Source: Acidobacteriota bacterium
GTDB lineage: Bacteria; Acidobacteriota; Terriglobia; Terriglobales; Acidobacteriaceae
DNA: 5,682 nucleotides
Direction of reading: 5' to 3'
Assembly (NCBI GenBank): GCA_019247235.1
Contig: JAFAPG010000620.1
Coordinates: forward strand, 1-5,682
Position numbers and translations under genes: made by a program. Positions 1 to 5,682 of this stretch are shown one piece after another (positions within the stretch are counted from its first letter, which is position 1; the number at the start of each line of letters is the position of its first letter). The notes below the pieces were generated by a model that was given only the letters and a program-made list of their open reading frames with translations, was not told where the DNA came from and searched no databases.

Positions 1-1452
1 CTCGATGTTTTCAGAGGGAACTCCCTGTTCGATCAAGAATTGTTTCGCGAGTTCCGCCCGCCGTTGCGAGAGCAGCTTGTTGTAGTTTTCAGCTCCCCTT
101 TTATCGGCATGTCCCGAGAGCACGAGATGCGCATCACTCTTATAGGCGACATATTTCTTGAATTCCTCCGCAACGGTTGTAAGCGTCTCCTTCTCACTCG
201 AAAGCAGGGCGGCTTCCGAACCAGCACTTCGTGGTCGATCGGTCGGGAAGAATACGCTCCGCATCGAAAGAGCGCCCGGCTCAATCGATCCCACAATGCG
301 AAGGGCAACAGTCTGTGTTTGAGTTCCACCGCAATCGTTGGTCGCCTTCAACGTGTAAGAGACTGTCTCATCCACCGGCCCTGGATCCGTCTTTTGCGGA
401 GCGACAGTCAGATTACGACTGCCCGAGTTCTCGACTCCACCCAGTGAGTCGATCGCAACTGATGAGGCGTTGCTGGCTGACCAGCTGAGGGCCGCACTAT
501 CATCTTCGACTACCTTGTCGCCGACCCGCTTGTACTGGATAACAGAGGGTGACAGCTTCAGGTCTGCTTGAACAGCCGTGTTCACACTTACCGTGACACT
601 CGAGTCTGCAGTCCCACCTGGCCCTTTGGCGTTGAGTGTATAAATCGTTGTTTGCGTGGGCTGGACTGACTGTTTCCCCGAAGTAGCAACCGTTCCGACC
701 GGGCTGATTTCCACTTGGGGCGCATCGGACGAGGTCCACTTGAGTTGTGATACCTCTCCACAGTTCAGCTGCTCAGTGCTCGCCTCCAGTGCTGCGGTAG
801 GTTTGGCTACGGCCACAGTTGCGCTGGCAACGCCCGCCTTAAATCTTGGCACTGTCGTCAGCTTTTCGCCGCGATACCAAGCGACCATCTTCGTCACGCC
901 GTGGGGAATTTCTACGATGGTACGTTCGTCTTTTGCCACGTTAACTGATCCCGACCAGATGTCTTTGTCCTGACTCTTGATTGTCACCTCGTAAGTACCC
1001 GGCGGAACTACCAATTCCTGTTTCCACCATAAGAAATCTGTGTTGAACTCATCACCGTGTCCCACAAAGAAGTCCGGAGTCTTTCCGTTGAGCAACACCG
1101 CGTCCCGATCTGCACCTTTAATGCTGATTGCCCCGAACTGCCCGGAGACTTTCTCACCCGCCGCCTGCAAACTCACTTCGAGATTCGTGGTTTTTCCTGC
1201 TTCGATGTTGACGGAGCGCGTTACCGGCGTATACCCATAGTTCACTAATTCGATCTTGTGTTCGCCCACGCTAAGATGCAGAGAGGGATGCTTGCTGGCT
1301 TCACTGATTGCCCGATCGTCCACCAACACATATGCCTGTTTTGGTGTGACCTGCAAATGCAGCTTGCCACTCTGGGCACTAGCAAGAGTTGAGCCCAGGG
1401 CAAGAACAAGAGCAGATGCGGTGAGCAGCGACGAATAATAAAAGCGCGACAT
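1..1452 (-). CDS. PEGA / Ig-like / OmpA-domain envelope protein, 3' end cut off by window edge
   Basis: Reading the reverse complement from ATG at 1452 gives an uninterrupted frame of 484 codons to base 1, so the C-terminus lies outside the window. Residues 1-26 are a signal peptide with a hydrophobic core and an A-S-A cleavage site before Q27. Residues ~30-95 form a PEGA-like beta module (VGEHKIELVNYGYTP), and ~105-182 a second, weaker one (PPGTYEVTIKSQDKD). Residues ~220-290 and ~296-388 are two Ig-like modules sharing S-x-LxW and YTL-x-A motifs, each with one cysteine (C231, C374). From ~397 an OmpA C-terminal peptidoglycan-binding domain begins: VFFPTDRP, then LSGHADKRG (residues 446-454), YN and LSQRRA. 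OmpA-like domains usually bind peptidoglycan diaminopimelate from the periplasm, so this is probably an envelope-anchored structural protein. No outer-membrane beta-barrel segment is evident in the visible part. It is divergent from the glycosyltransferase genes, and no functional link to them is shown. Confidence 0.93.
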   Translation of the reverse strand, partial: MSRFYYSSLLTASALVLALGSTLASAQSGKLHLQVTPKQAYVLVDDRAISEASKHPSLHLSVGEHKIELVNYGYTPVTRSVNIEAGKTTNLEVSLQAAGEKVSGQFGAISIKGADRDAVLLNGKTPDFFVGHGDEFNTDFLWWKQELVVPPGTYEVTIKSQDKDIWSGSVNVAKDERTIVEIPHGVTKMVAWYRGEKLTTVPRFKAGVASATVAVAKPTAALEASTEQLNCGEVSQLKWTSSDAPQVEISPVGTVATSGKQSVQPTQTTIYTLNAKGPGGTADSSVTVSVNTAVQADLKLSPSVIQYKRVGDKVVEDDSAALSWSASNASSVAIDSLGGVENSGSRNLTVAPQKTDPGPVDETVSYTLKATNDCGGTQTQTVALRIVGSIEPGALSMRSVFFPTDRPRSAGSEAALLSSEKETLTTVAEEFKKYVAYKSDAHLVLSGHADKRGAENYNKLLSQRRAELAKQFLIEQGVPSENIE

Positions 1453-1457
1453 GTTTC

Positions 1458-1463
1458 TCTCCT
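1458..1463 (-). promoter_or_regulatory. Ribosome binding site of the OmpA-domain gene
   Basis: The minus strand reads AGGAGA here, with 5 bases between it and the ATG at 1452-1450. This is a near-consensus Shine-Dalgarno sequence and fixes the start, in agreement with the signal peptide that begins at this methionine. Confidence 0.85.
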
Positions 1464-1950
1464 AAAGAGTTTTAGCGGAACCCAGCTCTCCCATGCTGCC
1501 ATTCTCATGGACGCACGACCGTGCCGGTTGCTATTCGCGGCAAACGCTGTGCTCCGGTGCGTGGTTATTGCAATCGAGATTCCATCTGGAGGCGACAAGC
1601 AGTCGGGGCGAGGTTGAACTGTTCAGACAAAGCTCTGGGCGTTACCGCGCAAGACCACCGCGCATACCGAAAGGACAATGGATTTAATCGTCTGAAGACT
1701 CGGCATTAATTCGGCTGCCCTTTCCGTTTCGCTTCTCTGACCTGCCACGGAAAGCCGCGGGCGATGCGGTCCTGCGCCATTTCTTTGGCATGTGACGGGC
1801 ACAAGTGTCAAGTCGAGCGAACTCAGCGATATCGCGCCATCTACCTAGATGCTTCTAGAACTCATCGCATCTCTCGTTTTTGCAAGGCTTTGAAACAAAT
1901 CATGCCCGTTGCCGTCGATTTGGATAGCGTATTGCATTTTCCGTGACGAG

Positions 1951-1956
1951 GGAGGA
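1951..1956 (+). promoter_or_regulatory. Strong ribosome binding site ahead of the short leader frame
   Basis: GGAGGA lies 6 bases before the ATG at 1963. It is the strongest Shine-Dalgarno sequence in the window, and it serves a 29-codon frame rather than the glycosyltransferase, whose own upstream site (AAAGGTG at 2031-2037) is weaker. This contrast is the main reason for taking the short frame seriously. Confidence 0.75.
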
Positions 1957-1962
1957 ACAGTC

Positions 1963-2052
1963 ATGCGGGCGTTGATTCGGATCGCTTTGGTAATTTTGCC
2001 GTTCCTGAGCTCTGCTTCGGCTCAAGGCAAAAAGGTGCACCACCATGCCTGA
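1963..2052 (+). CDS. Short signal-peptide-like leader ORF (29 aa) overlapping the GT2 start
   Basis: The frame opens at ATG 1963, 6 bases after GGAGGA, and stops at TGA 2050-2052, inside the following gene (8 bases shared, ATGCCTGA). The product has an arginine-containing n-region (MRALIR), a hydrophobic core (IALVILPFL) and an SSASA cleavage site at about residue 20. Only nine residues would remain as the mature peptide, QGKKVHHHA. It is therefore a complete signal peptide with almost no cargo. It could be a leader whose translation couples to the glycosyltransferase, a very small secreted or membrane peptide, or the 5' remnant of a secreted-protein gene whose body was deleted. I do not recognise a family. 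The ribosome binding site, signal peptide and overlap with the next start support real translation; function is unknown. Confidence 0.5.
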   Translation: MRALIRIALVILPFLSSASAQGKKVHHHA

Positions 2053-3055
2053 CTTCACTGCAAAACAAAGCGTCTCCATTGTCGTTCCTTTCCACAACGA
2101 GGAAGGCAACGTCACCGAATTGTATGCTCGGCTGCACTCAGTCATGGACGACGTTGGTTGGGAGTACCAGTTTGTCTTCGTCGACGATGGGAGCACAGAT
2201 CTTACCCACAAGCGACTGAGGGATCTTGCCGCAATCGACCCTGGCGTCACTGTTGTTCGCTTGCGTCGAAACTTTGGTCAGACCGCGGCCCTAGCGGCCG
2301 GGTTTGCAAACAGCAAATGTGACTACGTGCTCGCCATGGACGGCGACCTTCAGCACGATCCGGCGGAAATTCCTAAGTTTCTGGAGAAGCTACAGGAGGG
2401 ATACGAGGTCGTCAGCGGTTGGCGCAAGCACCGCATTGACAACCTGTTGCTGCGGAAGATTCCTTCCCGTTGTGCGAACTGGCTTATGGCCAAGCTCAGT
2501 GGAGTTAACATTCACGATTTCGGAACGACATTTAAGGCGTACCGCCGCGACCTGCTTTCTCAATTGCCGCTCTATGGCGAGATGCATCGGTTTATACCCG
2601 CTTTAGCTTCTGGATACGACGCCTCAATCTGTGAAATCCCAATTCAAAACAAGCCTCGAAAGCATGGGATATCGCATTACAACTTGTCTCGCACCTTCCG
2701 GGTGATGTTCGATCTGCTCACTATCCGGTTTCTTCTTCGCTATATGTCGCGTCCGTTGCACTTCTTTGGCCGGCTCGGCGTGATCAACATGAGTACCGGA
2801 TTAGCCCTGGCGTTCTGCCTTCTGATGGAGAAGGTCCTCTATCGAACCGATGTCGTGCAGCAACACGCACTGCTACTGGTTTTTGCGGCAGTCCTGGTCC
2901 TGCTAGGCCTGCAGTTGGTAGCGCTCGGACTCCTCGGCGAATTGGGAGTCTGGCAGTACTTCAACCCGTCGGCACGAAAACCATATTCCATATCCGAGAT
3001 CTTTGATCTGCACGTTGCAGGTGGGATTGATATCGCACCCGAGTTGCAGTCGTGA
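2045..3055 (+). CDS. GT2-family polyprenyl-phosphate glycosyltransferase (DPM1/GtrB/ArnC-like)
   Basis: This 336-residue protein has the length and layout of the membrane-anchored DPM1/GtrB/ArnC group, which transfers a sugar from a nucleotide donor to polyprenyl phosphate at the cytoplasmic face. The GT-A domain spans residues ~8-230: SIVVPFHNEEGNV (11-23) binds nucleotide, VDDGSTD (46-52) follows, and DGDLQHD (99-105) holds the metal-binding DxD (D99, D101). The R-x-x-G-x-S-x-Y motif (R205, G208, S210, Y212) and the amphipathic LSRTFRVMFDLLTIRFL stretch with RPLHFFGRLG are typical of the group. Two membrane helices follow at ~241-262 and ~274-299, then a short tail with PYSISEIFDLH. All key residues are present. 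The start at 2045 is chosen because the catalytic domain begins a few residues later; AAAGGTG at 2031-2037 is a modest ribosome binding site, and coupling to the short leader frame may help. The sugar transferred cannot be told from sequence; glucose, mannose and aminoarabinose are all used by relatives. Confidence 0.92.
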   Translation: MPDFTAKQSVSIVVPFHNEEGNVTELYARLHSVMDDVGWEYQFVFVDDGSTDLTHKRLRDLAAIDPGVTVVRLRRNFGQTAALAAGFANSKCDYVLAMDGDLQHDPAEIPKFLEKLQEGYEVVSGWRKHRIDNLLLRKIPSRCANWLMAKLSGVNIHDFGTTFKAYRRDLLSQLPLYGEMHRFIPALASGYDASICEIPIQNKPRKHGISHYNLSRTFRVMFDLLTIRFLLRYMSRPLHFFGRLGVINMSTGLALAFCLLMEKVLYRTDVVQQHALLLVFAAVLVLLGLQLVALGLLGELGVWQYFNPSARKPYSISEIFDLHVAGGIDIAPELQS

Positions 3056-4845
3056 ATACGAAGGCGCTCGCGATGGGACCGGTAGAGTCTGTGTTGAATG
3101 AGGTTCAAGATCGTTCTTGGCGCTGGCATCGGGATGCCGCCATTGCACTCCTGCTTGCGGTCCTGGCGTTTGCCATTCGGTTCAAGCACTTGGACTTCAA
3201 CAGCCTGTCTGAGGATGAGTCGGCAAAGTGGACCGCGGTTCAGGAATATCGTCATGGACACTTTGTGGGCGTAAACAGCGAGCACCCGATGATGCTGAAG
3301 GTGCTTACCTGGAGCAGTCTGGCTGCGGGCGAGCGCTGGAACCGCCTGGCCACGCTCCATGGCTGGCCCACGATGAGCCCCGAAGGCTGGCTTCGGTTTC
3401 CTAACGTTTTATTGGGCGCCGCGGCGTCTGCAATCCTTTTTCTATTTTGTCGACGCATGATGGGGCTTGTGGGGTCATTCGCGGCGGGCTTCTTCTGGGC
3501 CGTTTCGCCATTGGCGGTTGCATTAAATCGGCTTGCCAAAGAGGAAACGCCGCTCACCTTCTTCACGCTTCTGGCTTGCTACTTCTACTGCCGGGCCCAA
3601 CAGGCAGACTCGGGCGAAAGTGCTCGCCGATGGTATGACCTGAGTGCCATTGGGTTTGGACTGGCTTTTGCTTCGCAATACATTCTTCACCTTCTTGGCT
3701 TGAATGCACTGGCTTGGTTTCTTGCCGGAAGAATGGGGCTTACTCCCAATCCTTCGCGGTTCAGCTACAAACGATTCTTCCTCGTGATATTCCTCACCTT
3801 CATTCTGGTAAACCCGGTCGTTCTCTTTCCGAGTAACTTCAGCGGGATCCTGCATTGGCTTCACCATGATGGCGTCACGCACACTGGTTACGACTTCGAC
3901 GGCACGCTCTATATGAACTTTCCCTCGCGTCTGTTTGCTGGAGTTCCCTGGATCTACTATTTCTGGCTTCTGTTAACCAAGACACCCATCCCAATTCTGG
4001 TGGCGGTGGTTACCGGAAGCTTCATGCTGCTGCGAGAGCGTCGAACTCTCGCATCCTGCTTTTTTCTTGCTTTCGGAGTACTGCAGTTGGCGGGGCTTTC
4101 GGTTTCTGGGGCAAAGTGGGTGCGTTATTCACTCCCGGTGCTGCCATTTCTTTTTCTGGCTGGCGGTTATGCAGTGCAAGCGGCCTGGGACCGCATGAGG
4201 GAAAAGAGAATATCGCCGGCGTTCGCTGGGCTGGCTGCCGCCACTCTGTTTGCCGCGCCGTTCCTCGCATTGCACGCGTGGGCTCCATACACCTCCTTTT
4301 ATCTGAATTCAATTGGTGGAGGCCGCAAGAATCTTGCTCGTTATTTTGGGCAGGATGAGGTTTCAGAGTTCGACACACGGGAAGTAGCACAGCAGGTCTG
4401 TTCCAGCGCAAACGGAGGCACGCGGCTGGCGACCGCCAGGCCGATGAGCATGACTTATTACGTAGCGAACTGCGATCGCACTGACATTGAAGTCGTGCCT
4501 CTATACGACCGCCATTATCAACCCCGGCAAGGAGACATGATCGATCTTGAGCCATCCCGGCGATTCTTCGAGACACAGAGATTCTTCGACACTCTCGAAA
4601 AATCTGATGTGTCGCGCCGTGAAGTCCGCGTCGGACCGGTTCTCGCGAGCACGATTTATCTTTTCGACTCAGGCAAGCCCAAAACCACAGATCAGGAGCA
4701 GTGGACGCTCACTCCGCTGCGGAGGTCACCGTCTGAACTCGAGACAAAGACTCATAAGCCGGACTTCCGGAGCATGAACTTTGTTGTCGCTTCCTCTGTT
4801 TCCCATGGAGAAGGAAATGATGATTCTGTTTTCCCAAGGTTTTAA
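3052..4845 (+). CDS. GT-C membrane glycosyltransferase, ArnT/PMT-like (GT39/GT83 type)
   Basis: This 597-residue polytopic protein has about eleven hydrophobic segments, including ~28-43, 118-135, 139-157, 165-181, 197-226, 241-259, 296-327, 332-351, 358-378 and 388-409. A soluble tail of ~185 residues follows. The first periplasmic loop carries SLSEDESAKW (residues 51-60), which matches the acidic loop-1 motif that coordinates substrate in GT-C enzymes. SEHPMMLKV follows at 77-84, like the HPP segment of ArnT/PMT proteins. Such enzymes take sugar from a polyprenyl-phosphate donor and transfer it to lipid or protein on the periplasmic side. The upstream GT2 gene, overlapping by GTGA, would supply that donor. 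The start could be GTG 3052 (coupled to the GT2 stop) or ATG 3073, which has GAAGG about 8 bases upstream; both leave the first helix intact. The last ~40 residues are polar, resemble no motif I know, and are partly encoded in the overlap with the next gene. Acceptor and sugar are unknown. Confidence 0.87.
   Translation: MNTKALAMGPVESVLNEVQDRSWRWHRDAAIALLLAVLAFAIRFKHLDFNSLSEDESAKWTAVQEYRHGHFVGVNSEHPMMLKVLTWSSLAAGERWNRLATLHGWPTMSPEGWLRFPNVLLGAAASAILFLFCRRMMGLVGSFAAGFFWAVSPLAVALNRLAKEETPLTFFTLLACYFYCRAQQADSGESARRWYDLSAIGFGLAFASQYILHLLGLNALAWFLAGRMGLTPNPSRFSYKRFFLVIFLTFILVNPVVLFPSNFSGILHWLHHDGVTHTGYDFDGTLYMNFPSRLFAGVPWIYYFWLLLTKTPIPILVAVVTGSFMLLRERRTLASCFFLAFGVLQLAGLSVSGAKWVRYSLPVLPFLFLAGGYAVQAAWDRMREKRISPAFAGLAAATLFAAPFLALHAWAPYTSFYLNSIGGGRKNLARYFGQDEVSEFDTREVAQQVCSSANGGTRLATARPMSMTYYVANCDRTDIEVVPLYDRHYQPRQGDMIDLEPSRRFFETQRFFDTLEKSDVSRREVRVGPVLASTIYLFDSGKPKTTDQEQWTLTPLRRSPSELETKTHKPDFRSMNFVVASSVSHGEGNDDSVFPRF
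4807..4815 (+). promoter_or_regulatory. Ribosome binding site of the LolA-like gene, inside the GT-C coding region
   Basis: GGAGAAGGA lies just before two consecutive ATG codons at 4817 and 4820. It favours these starts over TTG 4781 or ATG 4805, and the protein then begins close to its signal peptide. The site lies within the last 40 bases of the GT-C gene, so the two genes are probably translationally coupled. Confidence 0.7.
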
Positions 4846-5602
4846 CTTTCACGCAGGCCGGTTTCTGCTGACGTTGGCTTTGCTGGCAGTCAGCATTCCG
4901 GCGGTTGCACAGCAGGCCACCGTGTCGGCCCCATTGAGTGCTGATGAAGTCATGCAGCGCGTCGTGCAAATGAACGAACAGCGGGCTGGTGCGCTCGAAA
5001 CCTACACCAGTATTCGAAGCTACCATCTCGAGTGTCACTGCCTATCGCACAAGACGGCAGACATGGTCGTTCGAGTTGAGTACGCTGCGCCGAATAAGAA
5101 GGTATTCACGATCGTGTCGGAAAGTGGATCGGGCACCGTTCGGGGTCGAGTATTTAAGAAGCTTCTTGAGGCGGAACAGGAGTCGTTGCGTGAAGAGAAT
5201 CAGCAGCGCACGGCTATTACTCCTGACAACTATACATTTCAACTTACTGATTACCAGAAGATCGATGGGAATGAGTTCTACGTGCTGGAGGCACGCCCGC
5301 TAAATAAAAACAAGTTTCTCTTTCGAGGGCGCCTCTGGGTCGACGCGAAAGCTTATGCCATCGCCCAAGTCCAAGGCGAGCCGGCAGTCAATCCTTCGTG
5401 GTGGACGCTGAAGACTGACTTCAAGCGTAGCTATCAGGAGATCGGCAGCTTTTGGCTGCCTGAGTCAAATGAGAGCGAGACGAAGGTGCGCATTTTTGGC
5501 ACTGCAGTCCTGACTATCAAATATGGGGAATACCAAATCACAGAGGCTCACAACTCAAATATAGCTGTTGATGCAGAGGAGAAGCTCTTGAATGGACAGT
5601 AA
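4820..5602 (+). CDS. Periplasmic LolA-like (outer-membrane lipoprotein-sorting-type) protein
   Basis: Starting from ATG 4820 (ATG 4817 is equally possible) the protein has 260 residues. Residues 1-30 form a signal peptide: the positively charged part ends at R14, the core is FLLTLALLAVSI, and cleavage is predicted after A-V-A (28-30). No lipobox cysteine follows, so the mature protein is probably soluble in the periplasm. The remainder (~38-242) is rich in beta strands and resembles the LolA/LolB-like fold of proteins annotated as outer membrane lipoprotein-sorting proteins. Recognisable stretches are LSADEVMQRVVQMNE (39-53), ADMVVRVEY, FRGRLWVDAKAYAIAQVQGEP (near 168-188), NPSWWTLKTDF, SFWLPESN and VRIFGTAVLTIKYGEYQ. 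LolA-fold proteins hold acyl chains in a hydrophobic cavity, but this subgroup's ligand is not known to me. A CHC motif (C72, C74) is unusual. It starts inside the GT-C gene, which suggests a shared role in envelope lipid or glycoconjugate metabolism. The fold assignment is moderate and the ligand is inference. Confidence 0.75.
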   Translation: MILFSQGFNFHAGRFLLTLALLAVSIPAVAQQATVSAPLSADEVMQRVVQMNEQRAGALETYTSIRSYHLECHCLSHKTADMVVRVEYAAPNKKVFTIVSESGSGTVRGRVFKKLLEAEQESLREENQQRTAITPDNYTFQLTDYQKIDGNEFYVLEARPLNKNKFLFRGRLWVDAKAYAIAQVQGEPAVNPSWWTLKTDFKRSYQEIGSFWLPESNESETKVRIFGTAVLTIKYGEYQITEAHNSNIAVDAEEKLLNGQ

Positions 5603-5682
5603 CTCGACCTTGGCACCAATTCCTCATAGCAGTTCATGGAAGGGAGAACACTACCCCTTGAAACAGGATCAATTTGCCATCG
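5592..5682 (+). CDS. 5' end of a further gene, product unknown, cut off by window edge
   Basis: ATG 5592 overlaps the end of the LolA-like gene by 11 bases (through its TAA at 5600-5602). The frame then stays open for 30 codons to the window edge. AGGAG at 5577-5581 is a plausible ribosome binding site, 10 bases upstream. The visible residues start MDSNSTLAPIPHSSSWKG and continue HYPLKQDQFAI. They are polar and contain no signal peptide or motif I can assign. A downstream TTG at 5658, preceded by AGGGAG at 5641-5646, is in the same frame and is an alternative start. The overlap suggests it belongs to the same operon. Confidence 0.5.
   Translation, partial: MDSNSTLAPIPHSSSWKGEHYPLKQDQFAI

Larger units (their letters stand above)
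1453..1962. other. Divergent intergenic region with no convincing gene
   Basis: About 510 bases separate the divergent OmpA-domain gene from the plus-strand operon, so promoters for both should lie here. I could not find a -35/-10 pair with acceptable spacing on either strand. A perfect 10-bp palindrome, GCGATATCGC, lies at 1826-1835. On the minus strand, a 24-codon frame (1780-1706) reads like a basic C-terminus (ARGFPWQVREAKRKGQPN). It ends in a TAATG overlap with a 27-codon frame (1706-1623) whose start resembles a signal peptide (IKSIVLSVCAVVL, then NAQS). Neither has a good ribosome binding site, so they may be gene remnants or chance. The rest shows no RNA gene, repeat or terminator that I can recognise. 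Confidence 0.6.

Noticed and set aside
40..447. Plus-strand open frame of about 135 codons in the left region
   Set aside because: It is antisense to the OmpA-domain frame, which contains clear family motifs; its own translation has no recognisable features.
1845..1858. Small inverted repeat CTAGA-TGCT-TCTAG as a terminator or operator
   Set aside because: Only five base pairs, A+T-rich stem and no T-run; it lies between divergent genes where no terminator is expected.
1880..1945. Possible sigma-70 promoter for the plus-strand operon (TTGAAA or TTGCCG as -35)
   Set aside because: No acceptable -10 hexamer at 16-18 bases from either; the best candidates match fewer than four consensus positions.
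1764..1946. Plus-strand 60-codon frame in the intergenic region
   Set aside because: No ribosome binding site, no motif, and a composition without domain-like pattern; not enough to call a gene.
2839..3360. Minus-strand open frame across the GT2/GT-C junction
   Set aside because: Antisense to two well-supported genes; no domain and no ribosome binding site.
4022..4576. Long minus-strand open frame antisense to the GT-C gene
   Set aside because: It has no recognisable motif, is rich in Arg, Cys and Pro as expected of a frame shadow, and lies wholly within a well-supported gene on the other strand.
5603..5682. Terminator after the LolA-like gene
   Set aside because: No GC-rich hairpin followed by a T-run is present, and an open frame overlapping the gene end continues through the stretch.

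Overview
The window holds a divergent gene arrangement that looks like part of an Acidobacteriota (probably soil, Terriglobia-type) chromosome. This is inferred from moderate G+C content, the PEGA/Ig-like/OmpA architecture of the left gene, the style of the glycosyltransferase pair and the LolA-like secreted protein; no taxonomic marker gene is present.

Left part, minus strand (1-1452): the first 484 residues of an exported OmpA-family protein. It has a signal peptide, two PEGA-like beta modules, two Ig-like modules and an OmpA peptidoglycan-binding domain that runs off the window edge. It has a clear ribosome binding site at 1458-1463.

Middle (1453-1962): about 510 bases with no convincing gene. 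It contains a 10-bp perfect palindrome and, on the minus strand, two very short open frames joined by a TAATG overlap.

Right part, plus strand (1963-5682): a tightly packed, probably co-transcribed series. It starts with a 29-codon open frame that has a strong ribosome binding site and encodes little more than a signal peptide. This overlaps the start of a GT2 polyprenyl-phosphate glycosyltransferase (DPM1/GtrB/ArnC type), which overlaps by GTGA a multi-pass GT-C (ArnT/PMT-like) glycosyltransferase. That gene overlaps a periplasmic LolA-like protein gene, which in turn overlaps by 11 bp the start of a further gene cut off by the window edge.

A consistent reading is that the GT2 enzyme loads a sugar onto polyprenyl phosphate at the cytoplasmic face. 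The GT-C enzyme then transfers that sugar to an acceptor on the periplasmic face, and the LolA-like protein binds a lipidic or lipoprotein partner in the periplasm. The sugar, the acceptor and the LolA-like ligand cannot be determined from the sequence. No mobile element, CRISPR array, tRNA or rRNA was seen.
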